From Marixanthotalea marina (GTDB taxonomy: Bacteria; Bacteroidota; Bacteroidia; Flavobacteriales; Flavobacteriaceae): 64,000 nt of DNA. Under the pieces are notes generated by a model. The model made no database searches. It saw only the letters and a program-made list of their open reading frames with translations, and was not told where the DNA came from. This document shows positions 1 through 8,198 of this stretch, piece after piece. The translations under genes were made by a program, and so were the position numbers. The DNA is taken from assembly GCA_018883545.1 (NCBI GenBank), contig JAHLEH010000008.1, forward strand, positions 44,930 through 108,929, given 5' to 3'. Position 1 is the first letter of the stretch. Each line of letters starts with the position of its first letter.

Positions 1-1418
1 GAGTTTAATCTTTGGTCTAATCCCCAATCTTCAGCAACAGTTTTAAAAGACAAATCGGCATTATTTTTAAACGCGTAATTCTGAATTTTTTCCGAAGGCA
101 TTTTGTTGAGTACAGAATCTATGGATGACAATCGCTCAATGGCTTCCTCTTCAATATTTACCTGATGTCCAAAATCTTGATTTGCTATTTCCCTTTTTAT
201 ACCGTTGGTTATAAAAATATCTTTATGCCCATCGTTATCGAAATCTGCCATTAACGGCGCCCAACTCCAATCTGTCTTGGAGGCTCCCGATACTTGGGCG
301 ATGTCTGAAAACGAACCATTGCCATTATTTAGGTTAAGAATGTTAGACATATAAGCAAAATGAAAACCCAAGCGATACGCATCCCAAAAACCAGCTGTAT
401 TCATGGTCGCCATGTTTTGCTTGCCTCGGCTATGATCGGCAGCAGACATATCCAACACCAATAAATCTGGGTAGAAATCGTTATTAATATCGGCAAAATC
501 ACTTCCCATACTACTATAGGATGTATGCTTAAGCCTATTGTCTATTTGGTTAGAAAACGTGCCGTTTTTGTTATTAATGTACATTTTGTCTGGCGTCACA
601 AAATCGTTAGCAACGAATATGTCTAGCCAACCATCGTTATTATAATCTCCAATTGCTGCACTCAAACTAAAATCTTTACTTAACAGGCCACTATCTACCG
701 TAACATCTAAAAATTTGGATCCTTCGTTTTCGTAAAGGTGATTTGATGTTTGTGGATAAAACTCACCATCTTCCAAAACCTTATCAAGATCTACAGAATT
801 CACAAAATCGTTTCTATGATTTACTAGAAACATATCTAAATCGCCATCTTTGTCATAATCAAAAAAATAGGATTGCACTGAAAGTCCCTGGTCGTCCAAC
901 CCCCATTCTTTGGCTTCTTCCCTAAAAGTACCATCCTTTTGGTTTACAAACAGTTTATTGCTACGAAGCGCTTCATCTCCCAATGATGCCGACTTACACA
1001 CGTAAATATCCATCCAACCATCATTATTAATATCTACCATATTCACTCCTGTAGACCAGCCATCAGCATCACTTACATTTGCCTGTTCGGTAACATCTTC
1101 AAACTTAAAATCGCCTTTATTTATATATAATTTATTTGATTTCTGGTTAGAGGTAAAATAAATATCCTGAAGTCCGTCGTTATTTACATCACCAACAGCA
1201 ACACCACCACCGTTATAAGCATAATAATATTTTAAAACGTTAAAATCTTTGGTCTCCGTTACGGTGTTTTTAAAATGTATATTGGAATGTTCCTCCGAAA
1301 TTAAAGAGAACAGTGTACTTTCATTATTTTGCTTTTTCACAATGGTTGTTGTTTCATCTTTACAGGCGTATAAAAACACCAACAAAAGAACAGCCATTAG
1401 GGTTTTAGTTGAATACAT
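1..1418 (-). CDS. VCBS/FG-GAP repeat lipoprotein (3' part cut by window edge)
   Basis: The reading frame is open from an ATG at 1418 to the left edge, so the C-terminus is missing. The N-terminus (MYSTKTLMAVLLLVFLYACK) is a lipoprotein signal with its lipobox Cys at residue 19. At least six calcium-binding-type repeats follow, of the form D-x-N-x-D-G (for example DVNNDGLQDIYF, DINNDGWMDIYV, DYDKDGDLDMFLV, DFDNDGHKDIFITNG), spaced as in seven-bladed FG-GAP/VCBS propellers. This matches the CRTAC1/UnbV-like proteins common in Flavobacteria, which often carry an ASPIC/UnbV C-terminal domain; that part lies outside the window. It is probably anchored to the outer membrane. Its substrate is unknown, although relatives are often found near SusCD polysaccharide systems. 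Confidence 0.85.
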   Translation of the reverse strand, partial: MYSTKTLMAVLLLVFLYACKDETTTIVKKQNNESTLFSLISEEHSNIHFKNTVTETKDFNVLKYYYAYNGGGVAVGDVNNDGLQDIYFTSNQKSNKLYINKGDFKFEDVTEQANVSDADGWSTGVNMVDINNDGWMDIYVCKSASLGDEALRSNKLFVNQKDGTFREEAKEWGLDDQGLSVQSYFFDYDKDGDLDMFLVNHRNDFVNSVDLDKVLEDGEFYPQTSNHLYENEGSKFLDVTVDSGLLSKDFSLSAAIGDYNNDGWLDIFVANDFVTPDKMYINNKNGTFSNQIDNRLKHTSYSSMGSDFADINNDFYPDLLVLDMSAADHSRGKQNMATMNTAGFWDAYRLGFHFAYMSNILNLNNGNGSFSDIAQVSGASKTDWSWAPLMADFDNDGHKDIFITNGIKREIANQDFGHQVNIEEEAIERLSSIDSVLNKMPSEKIQNYAFKNNADLSFKTVAEDWGLDQRLN

Positions 1419-1707
1419 AGTTTAGTTAGTCGTGATATTAAATACTTTAATAATTGAGGTTGTAATGCTCTAATGGAAGTCCCTTTTTAATGGAAAAAAC
1501 CATGGTATTTTTATAATATAGTGCTAAACCTCTGATTTCAAATATATAAATTCAATTGATGAAGCAAAACATTCCATCTCTTATTTTTCATATTAATTAT
1601 AACCCTCCAAACCAGACAGCATTGATTTTATCAACCTCTATTGAATTATAATTTAAGGTTGGTCTTTAGTTTTTTGATTTAATAAAAACATCATTTATAT
1701 TAGTTAA

Positions 1708-2784
1708 ATGGTTTTAGCGGCAATCTATTTTTCACTTGCATTGGTATTGATTATAGTATCAATTCTACCTTTAATATCAAACCAATATTGGATATTTAGA
1801 ATATGTGAATTTGCCAGAATACAAATCTTAGCATTTCAAGTCTTCACTCTAATTCTTGGTTTTATAGTTTATAACCAAAACCCCAACATTGTTTTAATTA
1901 GTGAAGTTTCTTTGTTTGCTTTTGCAATGCTTAACATTGTATTGTTAGCACCCTACCTACCTTATAAAGAGCTATTTGGAAACACAAAAACCCCAACAAG
2001 CACAAATTCAATAACTTTACTTTCATTTAACGTTTACCAATACAATAAAGAATATCAAAATTTCATTTCACTAATTAATGATGTAAAACCAGATATATTC
2101 TTAACTATGGAATCGAATGCTGATTGGGAAACCGCACTATCTGTTTTAGATTCCCAGTACCCATATCGTAAAAAAATAGCATTAGAAAACACTTACGGTA
2201 TGCACTTTTACTCTAAACTAAAAGTTGACAATTGTAAAGTGAATTATTTTATGGCAGACGATTTACCTTCTATTGAAGCCATGCTTACCACCAAAAACAA
2301 TGAAAAGCTTACTTTTTTTGGCACCCACCCACCGCCACCAAGCCCTACAGAAGAAGACACTTCCAAAGAGCGGGACGGCGAAATTATAATGATTGGTAAG
2401 AAAGTTAAAAAATATACCAACCCCTTAATTGTAGTTGGCGATTTTAACAATGTTGCTTGGTCTAAATCGAGCAGATTATTTAAAAAAATATCTGGATTGA
2501 CCGATGCCCGTATTGGAAGGGGCTTTTTTTCAACATACCACGCCAATTACAAGTTGCTTCGCTTTCCAATCGATTTGCTTTTTCATTCCAACAGTATTTC
2601 TATTGAAGAATTTAAAACCCTTAAAAACATAGGGTCTGACCACTTGCCATTATACTGCCGTTTTTCCATTAATTCTATTTCAAAAGAAAAGGAAACCAAT
2701 GAAGAAAATTTAAGCAAAGATGATGTAGAGGAAATGAACGAAATGATACAAGAAGGAAAAGAAGAAAAAGGAAACAGGGATTAA
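1708..2784 (+). CDS. Endonuclease/exonuclease/phosphatase (EEP) family protein
   Basis: The 358-residue protein starts with two or three hydrophobic helices (about residues 1-90), followed by an EEP-fold catalytic domain. Visible family motifs are the early SFNVY strand with a downstream acidic ME residue pair, the GDFNNVAWS motif (about residues 243-251), and the terminal SDHLPL motif carrying the catalytic Asp-His. EEP enzymes hydrolyse phosphodiesters in nucleic acids, phospholipids or signalling molecules. The membrane-anchored form is widespread in Bacteroidota and its substrate is not known. The tail is highly charged (Glu/Lys-rich). The next gene starts 22 bp downstream, suggesting co-transcription. 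Confidence 0.85.
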   Translation: MVLAAIYFSLALVLIIVSILPLISNQYWIFRICEFARIQILAFQVFTLILGFIVYNQNPNIVLISEVSLFAFAMLNIVLLAPYLPYKELFGNTKTPTSTNSITLLSFNVYQYNKEYQNFISLINDVKPDIFLTMESNADWETALSVLDSQYPYRKKIALENTYGMHFYSKLKVDNCKVNYFMADDLPSIEAMLTTKNNEKLTFFGTHPPPPSPTEEDTSKERDGEIIMIGKKVKKYTNPLIVVGDFNNVAWSKSSRLFKKISGLTDARIGRGFFSTYHANYKLLRFPIDLLFHSNSISIEEFKTLKNIGSDHLPLYCRFSINSISKEKETNEENLSKDDVEEMNEMIQEGKEEKGNRD

Positions 2785-2806
2785 AAATCTAAAAATACAA
2801 TACCTT

Positions 2807-3901
2807 ATGAAACACTTTAAATTACCATTTTACAATATTATATTCTGTAACTTGCTTTTAGTATTATTTTCTTGCAGCAATAGCAACAAAACAGCTAACA
2901 CCTTCGTAACAATAAAAGAAGAAGCTTTCTACATTAACAACAAAATAACCTATGAAGGCCGCCATTGGAAAAACCATAAAATTGAAGGTTTACTATTTAA
3001 CTCCAGAATGGTACAAGGCGTTTTTGATGATACCAATCCAGAAACAAGAACGCTTTTTGGTTACCCAGACACCAAAGCATGGGATCCTAACAGAAACACA
3101 CAAGAATTTATCAATGCCATGCCCAATTGGAAATCGCATGGCCTATTGGCGTTTACTTTAAACCTACAAGGCGGAAGTCCTACTGGCTATGGTAACAAAG
3201 ACTGGGTTAATTCTACATTTGACAGTAAAGGCAATTTAAAACCTGCTTACCTAGATAGACTTGAAAGCATTTTAAATAAAGCGGATGAACTTGGCATGGT
3301 TGTTATATTGGGGTACTTTTATTTTGGTCAAGACCAATTGCTAAAAGATGAAACTGCCGTTGTTAATGCCGTAGACAACATTACCAATTGGATTATTGAA
3401 AAAGGTTACAAAAACATACTTATTGAAATAAATAATGAATGTGATATTCAGTACGATCATGAGATTCTAAAACCTAAACGGGTTGACGAACTTATAAAAA
3501 GGGTTAAAAATTTAAGTAATAACACGCTTTTAGTTGGTACCAGTTTTAGTGGAAATGCCCTACCAACACCAAATGTAATAGAAACCTCCGATTTTATATT
3601 AATTCATGGAAATGGCGCCAATGCTGAAGACATAAAAAATTTGGTACTAAACGTAAGAAATTCTGAAGTCTATACCCCAAAGCCTATTCTTTATAATGAA
3701 GACGACCATTATGATTTTGATAAGGAATCTTATAACTTACTATCGGCCATAGAAAATTATGCTTCTTGGGGCTATTTCGATTTTAGACGCGATGGTGAAG
3801 ATTTTGAAGAAGGTTTTCAGAGTGTACCTGTAGATTGGGAAATTAACTCCGAACGCAAAAAAGACTTTTTTAATAAATTAAAAGAAATAACAGGATATTG
3901 A
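2807..3901 (+). CDS. Putative glycoside hydrolase (GH-A clan-like) lipoprotein
   Basis: The 364-residue protein has a lipoprotein signal (LVLFSC, Cys at residue 23). The body looks like a TIM-barrel cellulase-type glycosidase. An EINNECD stretch places Glu211 after Asn-Asn, as in the acid/base position of clan GH-A enzymes. LYNEDDH places Glu298 on a later strand, as expected of the nucleophile. The name is inferred from these two positions and the overall layout; the exact GH family is not clear. It probably faces the periplasm or the cell surface. The following gene begins 3 bp after its stop, so the genes from 1708 to 4495 look like one operon. Confidence 0.6.
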   Translation: MKHFKLPFYNIIFCNLLLVLFSCSNSNKTANTFVTIKEEAFYINNKITYEGRHWKNHKIEGLLFNSRMVQGVFDDTNPETRTLFGYPDTKAWDPNRNTQEFINAMPNWKSHGLLAFTLNLQGGSPTGYGNKDWVNSTFDSKGNLKPAYLDRLESILNKADELGMVVILGYFYFGQDQLLKDETAVVNAVDNITNWIIEKGYKNILIEINNECDIQYDHEILKPKRVDELIKRVKNLSNNTLLVGTSFSGNALPTPNVIETSDFILIHGNGANAEDIKNLVLNVRNSEVYTPKPILYNEDDHYDFDKESYNLLSAIENYASWGYFDFRRDGEDFEEGFQSVPVDWEINSERKKDFFNKLKEITGY

Positions 3902-3904
3902 TTT

Positions 3905-4495
3905 ATGGAATCTGTTGAAGAATATATAGAAAGACATACTAAATACTCAGATGCTCTGGCTTTATTAAGACGTATTTTACTATCTACGGAACTAGAGGAA
4001 ACCATTAAATGGAATGCACCTGTTTACACCATAAACAATAAAAACGTAATTGGTTTAAGTGCTTTTAAGAACCATTTTGGTCTGTGGTTCTTTAATGGTG
4101 TCTTTTTAAAAGATGAAAAGAAATTATTGCTCAATGCTCAAGAAGGCAAAACCAAAGCATTACGCCAAATGCGCTTTGAATCTATTAATGATATTGATAA
4201 AAACATTGTATTAGCTTACATTAAGGAAGCCATAGAAAATCAAAAATTAGGCAAAGAACTCAAGCCTAGCAGAAAGCCTAAAGCCATAATCATTCCCGAA
4301 TTACTTGCAAACGAACTGAACAAGAACACCAATTTAAAATCTAGTTTTGACTCTTTGGCTACGTATAAACAACGGGATTATGCAAATTACATTAAGACAG
4401 CAAAACGGGATAGCACCAAACTATCCCGCCTGAATAAAATTATTCCAATGATTTTAAAAGGCATTGGTCTTAACGACAAATACCAAAAACCATAA
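3905..4495 (+). CDS. DUF1801 / YdeI-OmpD-associated family protein
   Basis: The 196-residue cytoplasmic protein has two parts. An N-terminal DUF1801 (YdhG-like) domain runs to about residue 110 (EETIKWNAPVYTINNKNV, FGLWFFNGVFL). A C-terminal YdeI/OmdA-type segment covers about residues 125-196, ending in the usual AKRDSTKLSRLNKIIPMI. In other bacteria the YdeI family has been linked to antimicrobial peptide and bacteriocin tolerance, but a molecular activity is not established. It sits 3 bp after the glycosidase-like gene and converges on proB, with only 1 bp between the two stops. Confidence 0.8.
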   Translation: MESVEEYIERHTKYSDALALLRRILLSTELEETIKWNAPVYTINNKNVIGLSAFKNHFGLWFFNGVFLKDEKKLLLNAQEGKTKALRQMRFESINDIDKNIVLAYIKEAIENQKLGKELKPSRKPKAIIIPELLANELNKNTNLKSSFDSLATYKQRDYANYIKTAKRDSTKLSRLNKIIPMILKGIGLNDKYQKP

Positions 4496-4496
4496 A

Positions 4497-5267
4497 TTAT
4501 ATCGACACTTTAGTACCTACGCTTTTGCCGTCAATAATATCTATAATGGTGTTTTCTTTTTTACCATTTGCTATAAACGTAGGAATGTTTTTAGATGCTG
4601 CTTGCTTGGCATAGTCTAATTTAGACCCCATGCCTCCTCGGCCTTCTCCTTCGGTTTTATTACTATCCTTAATATACTTATCTAAATTTTCATCTGGCTG
4701 TATATCGGTAATAAGATCGCTGTTTTCTGAATCCGGATGGCCATTATACACCCCATCGATGTCTGTTAAGATAATAAGTTTATCGGCGTTCATTAATTGT
4801 GCAATTAAACTGGCCAATTCATCATTATCTGAAAACATAGACATGGTAACAGAAACCGCATCATCTTCATTAGCTATGGGAATAACACCTTCCGAAATCA
4901 ATCCTTCACAGCAGTTTATCATATTTTCACGGTGCAATCCCGGACTAAAATCGCGTTTGGTTGGTAGTACCTGGGCACATTTTAAACCATAATCGTGAAA
5001 AATATTATAGTACAAACGCATCATTCTAGGCTGTCCAATGGCCGAATATACTTGTCGGCGTTGGGTTTTATCTTTTATTTTCGATTTCCCCAGAACTTCT
5101 TTTCCTGCAATTACAGAACCTGATGACACTAAAATGGTCATAATATCCCTTTCGTACAGTTCGGCAATTTGGCTTACCAAACGTTTTAGAACAGGTCTTA
5201 CTATTCTATTATCCTTGTTGGTCATCACATTGGTACCAACTTTAATAACTATTCTTTCTTTATACAT
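4497..5267 (-). CDS. proB: Glutamate 5-kinase
   Basis: The enzyme phosphorylates L-glutamate to gamma-glutamyl phosphate, the first step of proline synthesis. The 256-residue protein is an amino-acid-kinase fold from end to end. Visible motifs are IKVGTNVM (Lys9, phosphate binding), NEDDAVS (133-139), FSDNDELA (145-152), TDIDGVY (168-174) and GRGGMGSK (209-216). It lacks the C-terminal PUA domain of the 367-residue E. coli type, as is usual for short ProB forms. Its ATG is 1 bp after the proC stop, so the two are translationally close partners. No proA is in the window. Confidence 0.95.
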   Translation of the reverse strand: MYKERIVIKVGTNVMTNKDNRIVRPVLKRLVSQIAELYERDIMTILVSSGSVIAGKEVLGKSKIKDKTQRRQVYSAIGQPRMMRLYYNIFHDYGLKCAQVLPTKRDFSPGLHRENMINCCEGLISEGVIPIANEDDAVSVTMSMFSDNDELASLIAQLMNADKLIILTDIDGVYNGHPDSENSDLITDIQPDENLDKYIKDSNKTEGEGRGGMGSKLDYAKQAASKNIPTFIANGKKENTIIDIIDGKSVGTKVSI

Positions 5268-5268
5268 T

Positions 5269-6075
5269 TTAATGTTCTTTGCCTAACTCTACAGCTCGAT
5301 TAAATGCAGCAAAAGCCGCTTCCTTTATTAATTTATTAACGTTGTTATTATCCATGGAATCTAGGGCAGCTCTGGTTGTACCTCCTTTAGAGGCCACACG
5401 ATCCATCCAAGATTCTGGTGACAGGTTAGATTGGTTAAAAAGTTCTACGGCTCCAGTAAATGTCTGACTCACCAAAACGGTAGAGTCGCTCTCTGAAAAG
5501 CCCATTTGTTTTGCAGCTTCCATCATGCTTTGCATAAAATAGAACACATAGGCTGGTCCACTTCCCGATATGCCAGTTGAAGCATCAATAAAATTCTCGT
5601 TACTCACTTGGAGTGATTTACCAGTGGTATTCAATAAACTTTCAATAGTAAGCAGTTCAGTTTTCGAGACAGATGGAGATGTGACGAACGACGTAAGCCC
5701 TTTTCCGATTTGCGCAGGTAAATTGGGCATAGCGCGTACTACTTTTTTCAAACCTGTATATTCTTCAATGGCTTTAATGGTTACACCTGCCATAATTGAA
5801 ACGATAATCTGTTCTTGGTTTACCAATGGCTTTATAGCTTCAAATAAACTTTCCGCATGGTAAGGTTTAACAGCTATAAAAATAATGTCAGCTTGTGGCA
5901 CACAGTCTTTTAATTCTTTAAAAGCATCAAAGTGTGGTAATTTGTTAAGTTCTTCAAGTTTTTCTTCGGAGTTGTCTAAAACCATTATGTTTCTTTCCTT
6001 TAACAGTTTAGACTTAGACATGCCTTCGGCATAGGTTAGGCCCATATTACCGGCGCCTATTACTAAAATTTTCAT
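5269..6075 (-). CDS. proC: Pyrroline-5-carboxylate reductase
   Basis: It catalyses the last step of proline synthesis, NAD(P)H-dependent reduction of 1-pyrroline-5-carboxylate. The 268-residue length is normal. The Rossmann motif GAGNMG lies at residues 7-12, followed by IAVKPYHAE and the family C-terminal signature SGSGPAYVFYFMQSMMEAA and SKGGTTRAALDSM. It is the upstream gene of a two-gene proC-proB operon. A 63-codon ORF ends 33 bp before its start and a strong Bacteroidota-type promoter lies further up (6543-6575). Confidence 0.95.
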   Translation of the reverse strand: MKILVIGAGNMGLTYAEGMSKSKLLKERNIMVLDNSEEKLEELNKLPHFDAFKELKDCVPQADIIFIAVKPYHAESLFEAIKPLVNQEQIIVSIMAGVTIKAIEEYTGLKKVVRAMPNLPAQIGKGLTSFVTSPSVSKTELLTIESLLNTTGKSLQVSNENFIDASTGISGSGPAYVFYFMQSMMEAAKQMGFSESDSTVLVSQTFTGAVELFNQSNLSPESWMDRVASKGGTTRAALDSMDNNNVNKLIKEAAFAAFNRAVELGKEH

Positions 6076-6108
6076 TTGGTTTTTTTATAGGTTTTTATTT
6101 TAATGTTA

Positions 6109-6300
6109 TTAAATGAATAACATGCTGTTTTTGGTATCCTTCACCTGACCATAATAGGTAAACCCGTATTTATGGAGTGTTTTTATAGGATATCCCAAAA
6201 GATACTTTTTAATATATGTTTCTTTGGTAGTTAGAACTCCCATTTTTACACTATACCTTGTTTCATAATTTGTTTTTCTTTTTATGTAAATAAATTTCAT
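6109..6300 (-). CDS. Small basic protein of unknown function
   Basis: This is a 63-codon ORF starting MKFIYIKRKTNY. It is rich in Lys, Tyr and Thr, with no signal peptide, transmembrane helix or motif that I recognise. The ATG is preceded by an A-rich AAAGA stretch that could act as a ribosome site. It lies in the same direction as proC, 33 bp upstream, and downstream of the promoter at 6543-6575, so it may be the first full ORF of the proline operon. The coding case rests only on length and position. Confidence 0.4.
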   Translation of the reverse strand: MKFIYIKRKTNYETRYSVKMGVLTTKETYIKKYLLGYPIKTLHKYGFTYYGQVKDTKNSMLFI

Positions 6301-6430
6301 CTTTCTTTGTTTGAATTAAACGCTTCACGATAAATTCGGTGGTTTAAACTGATTGTGGACATTACTTTGTCATTAATATTGAATACTTTTCGCATTCAAT
6401 CATTAAAAATAAAACAACCGAAAAATAGTA

Positions 6431-6538
6431 TTAGCGTGAGGTAGAAGGTGGGATAAACTTTTTAGATTGGTTCCTAAACACTAGAAAATTGAAATTAAAA
6501 ATTCTACCATTTCTTTTTTCATGTTTTTTATCATCCAT
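6431..6538 (-). CDS. Possible 35-aa small ORF behind a strong promoter
   Basis: The ORF begins with ATG at 6538, only a few bases after the predicted transcription start of the promoter at 6543-6575, and encodes a Lys/Asn/Phe-rich peptide starting MDDKKHEKRNG. Its position immediately behind the promoter and upstream of the 63-codon ORF and proC-proB would suit a short leader peptide. There is no run of Pro codons that would mark it as a proline attenuator; only two adjacent Pro codons occur near its end. It may simply be untranslated leader. Confidence 0.3.
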   Translation of the reverse strand: MDDKKHEKRNGRIFNFNFLVFRNQSKKFIPPSTSR

Positions 6539-6542
6539 AATG

Positions 6543-6575
6543 CAAAGGTACAAAATACTTGAACCAATCACAAAA
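6543..6575 (-). promoter_or_regulatory. Bacteroidota sigma-A type promoter
   Basis: Read on the minus strand, TTTTG at 6575-6571 is separated by 20 bp from TACCTTTG at 6550-6543. This is a very good match to the TTG-N19-21-TAnnTTTG promoter of this phylum. It points toward the small ORFs and proC-proB. It lies just beyond the terminator of the upstream gene, so it starts a new transcript. Confidence 0.7.
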
Positions 6576-6594
6576 GCGCCATTTTAAGCTATTG

Positions 6595-6630
6595 TAAAAA
6601 ACAAGGGCTTCCCGAAAGGAAGCCCTTGTT
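6595..6630 (-). terminator. Rho-independent terminator
   Basis: A 13-bp perfect stem (6600-6612 pairing with 6618-6630) has a 5-base loop and, on the minus strand, is followed by a T-run. It lies 20 bp beyond the stop of the His/Tyr-rich secreted protein gene. Confidence 0.9.
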
Positions 6631-6650
6631 TCTAAACTAACTAAAATTAT

Positions 6651-7103
6651 CTAAAACAAACTTAAACCAACACTTGGTGTTGCCACCTTTACACGTGTAT
6701 TTACACTGTTATACCTCGGATATCTTTCGTAATGGTAATAATAGTCATGATAATAAAATGATGCATGATTATAATAATAATGGCTATGGTGGCAGTGCTG
6801 ATTACAATGGGAATAATGTTCCCTATAAGCATCCTGCTTTCCTTGCATATAGGCATTATAGGCTTCCCTATCACGCTTTTTAAGTTCTTTCTCATATTGC
6901 TTTTGGTCTTTCCAAAAGTTTTTTTCTTCCTTCTTGTTATTGGCAGCAAACTGCTGTTCAAATTTTGCATCCTCTAGGGCACGTTGTTTGTAATACGTAC
7001 TTTTATCTGTTTTAGTAGTATCTGAAACCACAGCCTCCTGAGCTGTTATTGTATAAGAGAAACAAAACATAATTAAAGCTGATATGTATTTTACTTTTTT
7101 CAT
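6651..7103 (-). CDS. Secreted His/Tyr-rich small protein, function unknown
   Basis: The 150-residue protein has a clear signal peptide (MKKVKYISALIMFCFSYTITAQ). A charged, probably helical middle (residues 35-90, Lys/Glu/Gln-rich) leads to a tail dense in His and Tyr (HCHHSHYYYNHASFYYHDYY). The His/Cys cluster could bind metal, but no family is recognised. It is monocistronic by layout, with its own terminator downstream and the yajC terminator upstream. Overlapping frames on the other strand reflect the low-complexity tail. Confidence 0.75.
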   Translation of the reverse strand: MKKVKYISALIMFCFSYTITAQEAVVSDTTKTDKSTYYKQRALEDAKFEQQFAANNKKEEKNFWKDQKQYEKELKKRDREAYNAYMQGKQDAYREHYSHCNQHCHHSHYYYNHASFYYHDYYYHYERYPRYNSVNTRVKVATPSVGLSLF

Positions 7104-7229
7104 AATGTATTATTTATAGATTTTAAGGCCTTTATACATAAAACAAGTAAGTCTTTAATTTACCTACCCTAAATCCTGTGTTTTTTGCACTTCGTAACCA
7201 TAAGCACTTAAATACCAAACTATAAGACA

Positions 7230-7262
7230 TAAAAAAACCTCGAAATATTTCGAGGTTTTTTA
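7230..7262 (-). terminator. Rho-independent terminator of the nusB-yajC unit
   Basis: A perfect inverted repeat centred near 7247 (AACCTCGAAAT and its complement) is flanked by A- and T-runs. It sits 17 bp past the yajC stop and could work in both directions. Confidence 0.85.
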
Positions 7263-7278
7263 GTTTATGAATTTTTGT

Positions 7279-7560
7279 TTAAGCCGTTTTCCTGACTTTC
7301 TCGGTCATTTCCATAGAAATTGAAGAACGCTCGTATTTTACTTTTCCAGACATGGTTTCTATAACACACGTGCTATCTTTATCGTTCAATTCTAAAATTT
7401 TGCCGTGAACGCCACTTTTGGTGACAATTTTGTCACCTTTTTTTAGTTCGGCATTAAACTTCTTTTCTTTCTTTGCTCGTTTCATTTGTGGGGCTATCAT
7501 AAAAAAATAGACTACCACAAACATTAGAATTATTGGAAAGAAACTTCCTAAATCGCCCAT
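7279..7560 (-). CDS. yajC: Preprotein translocase subunit YajC
   Basis: The 93-residue protein has a single N-terminal transmembrane helix (about residues 5-23, FFPIILMFVVVYFFMIAPQMKR) followed by the family motif KKGDKIVTKSGVHGKI. YajC is an accessory membrane subunit of the SecDF-YajC complex that assists Sec-dependent export. It follows the DUF1573 gene by 9 bp and ends at a terminator, making it the last gene of nusB-DUF1573-yajC. Confidence 0.95.
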   Translation of the reverse strand: MGDLGSFFPIILMFVVVYFFMIAPQMKRAKKEKKFNAELKKGDKIVTKSGVHGKILELNDKDSTCVIETMSGKVKYERSSISMEMTEKVRKTA

Positions 7561-7569
7561 AAATATTAA

Positions 7570-8109
7570 TTAATCGTGGTTATGACCTTCATGGCCCGGT
7601 TGTGTACTATATTTTACTTGTGTTTGGCCTGTAGTCATTAAAGGCGAATTTGTTGTAGTTCCTGCAGCAGGTTTAACAAAAGCCTTAATCTGAACGGTTT
7701 CTGTTCCTTTTTCAGTGTTGGCAGTAACAGTAATGGTTTTACTTACCGTATTAGAACCGCTGCCATTAAACTTAACAGTAAAATGACCAGACTCTCCTTT
7801 AGCCAAAGGTTCTCTAGACCAATCTTCTGGTACTGTACAGCCACAAGAGCTTTTAATGTCAGTTATTACCAAAGGCGCATCACCTACATTGGTATAATTA
7901 AACACGGTTTCAACAGGAGTGTTAGCTGCTATTTCGCCAAAATCGTGCAATGTTTCTTCAAATTGAAGAACAGGGAATTTATTGGCACTAGCATCTCTTT
8001 CTGCAGCAACAGCTACATTCGCTTCATTGATTTTTTTTGAGGCATCTTCTTTGCAAGATGTAAATGCTAATACGCTTAAAGCACTTAATCCTAAAATTAT
8101 TTTTCTCAT
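7570..8109 (-). CDS. DUF1573 domain lipoprotein
   Basis: The 179-residue protein has a lipoprotein signal (LSVLAFTSC, Cys19). A DUF1573 immunoglobulin-like domain follows: FEETLHDFGEIAANTPVETVF, then DIKSSCGCTVPEDW, the hallmark Cys-Gly-Cys motif, and a strand-rich end. The C-terminus carries a GHEGHNHD tail. The fold resembles ASPM/MSP-type Ig domains; its role in Bacteroidota is not established. Its place between nusB and yajC is commonly seen in Flavobacteria and suggests co-transcription rather than a shared function. Confidence 0.88.
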   Translation of the reverse strand: MRKIILGLSALSVLAFTSCKEDASKKINEANVAVAAERDASANKFPVLQFEETLHDFGEIAANTPVETVFNYTNVGDAPLVITDIKSSCGCTVPEDWSREPLAKGESGHFTVKFNGSGSNTVSKTITVTANTEKGTETVQIKAFVKPAAGTTTNSPLMTTGQTQVKYSTQPGHEGHNHD

Positions 8110-8198
8110 GATAAATTGGTTTAGTCTATAAATAGATTTTTGTAAAAGTAGTAATTATTTAGTCTATTTGAAATTTTTAAACAATTCTTAACAGATTA

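Larger units (their letters stand above)
6301..6650. other. 350-bp gap: leader, promoter and terminator
   Basis: This gap holds the terminator of the 6651-7103 gene (6595-6630), the minus-strand promoter (6543-6575) and the candidate 35-aa ORF (6431-6538). A 7-bp inverted repeat (ATTGAAT/ATTCAAT) lies at about 6378-6400 with no adjacent T-run. The rest shows nothing I can interpret. Confidence 0.6.

Noticed and set aside
6674..6977. Hydrophobic frames opposite the His/Tyr-rich secreted protein
   Set aside because: They are the antisense reading of the ATG/CAT/TAT-rich tail (Ile/Met-rich), a usual artefact of His/Tyr codons.
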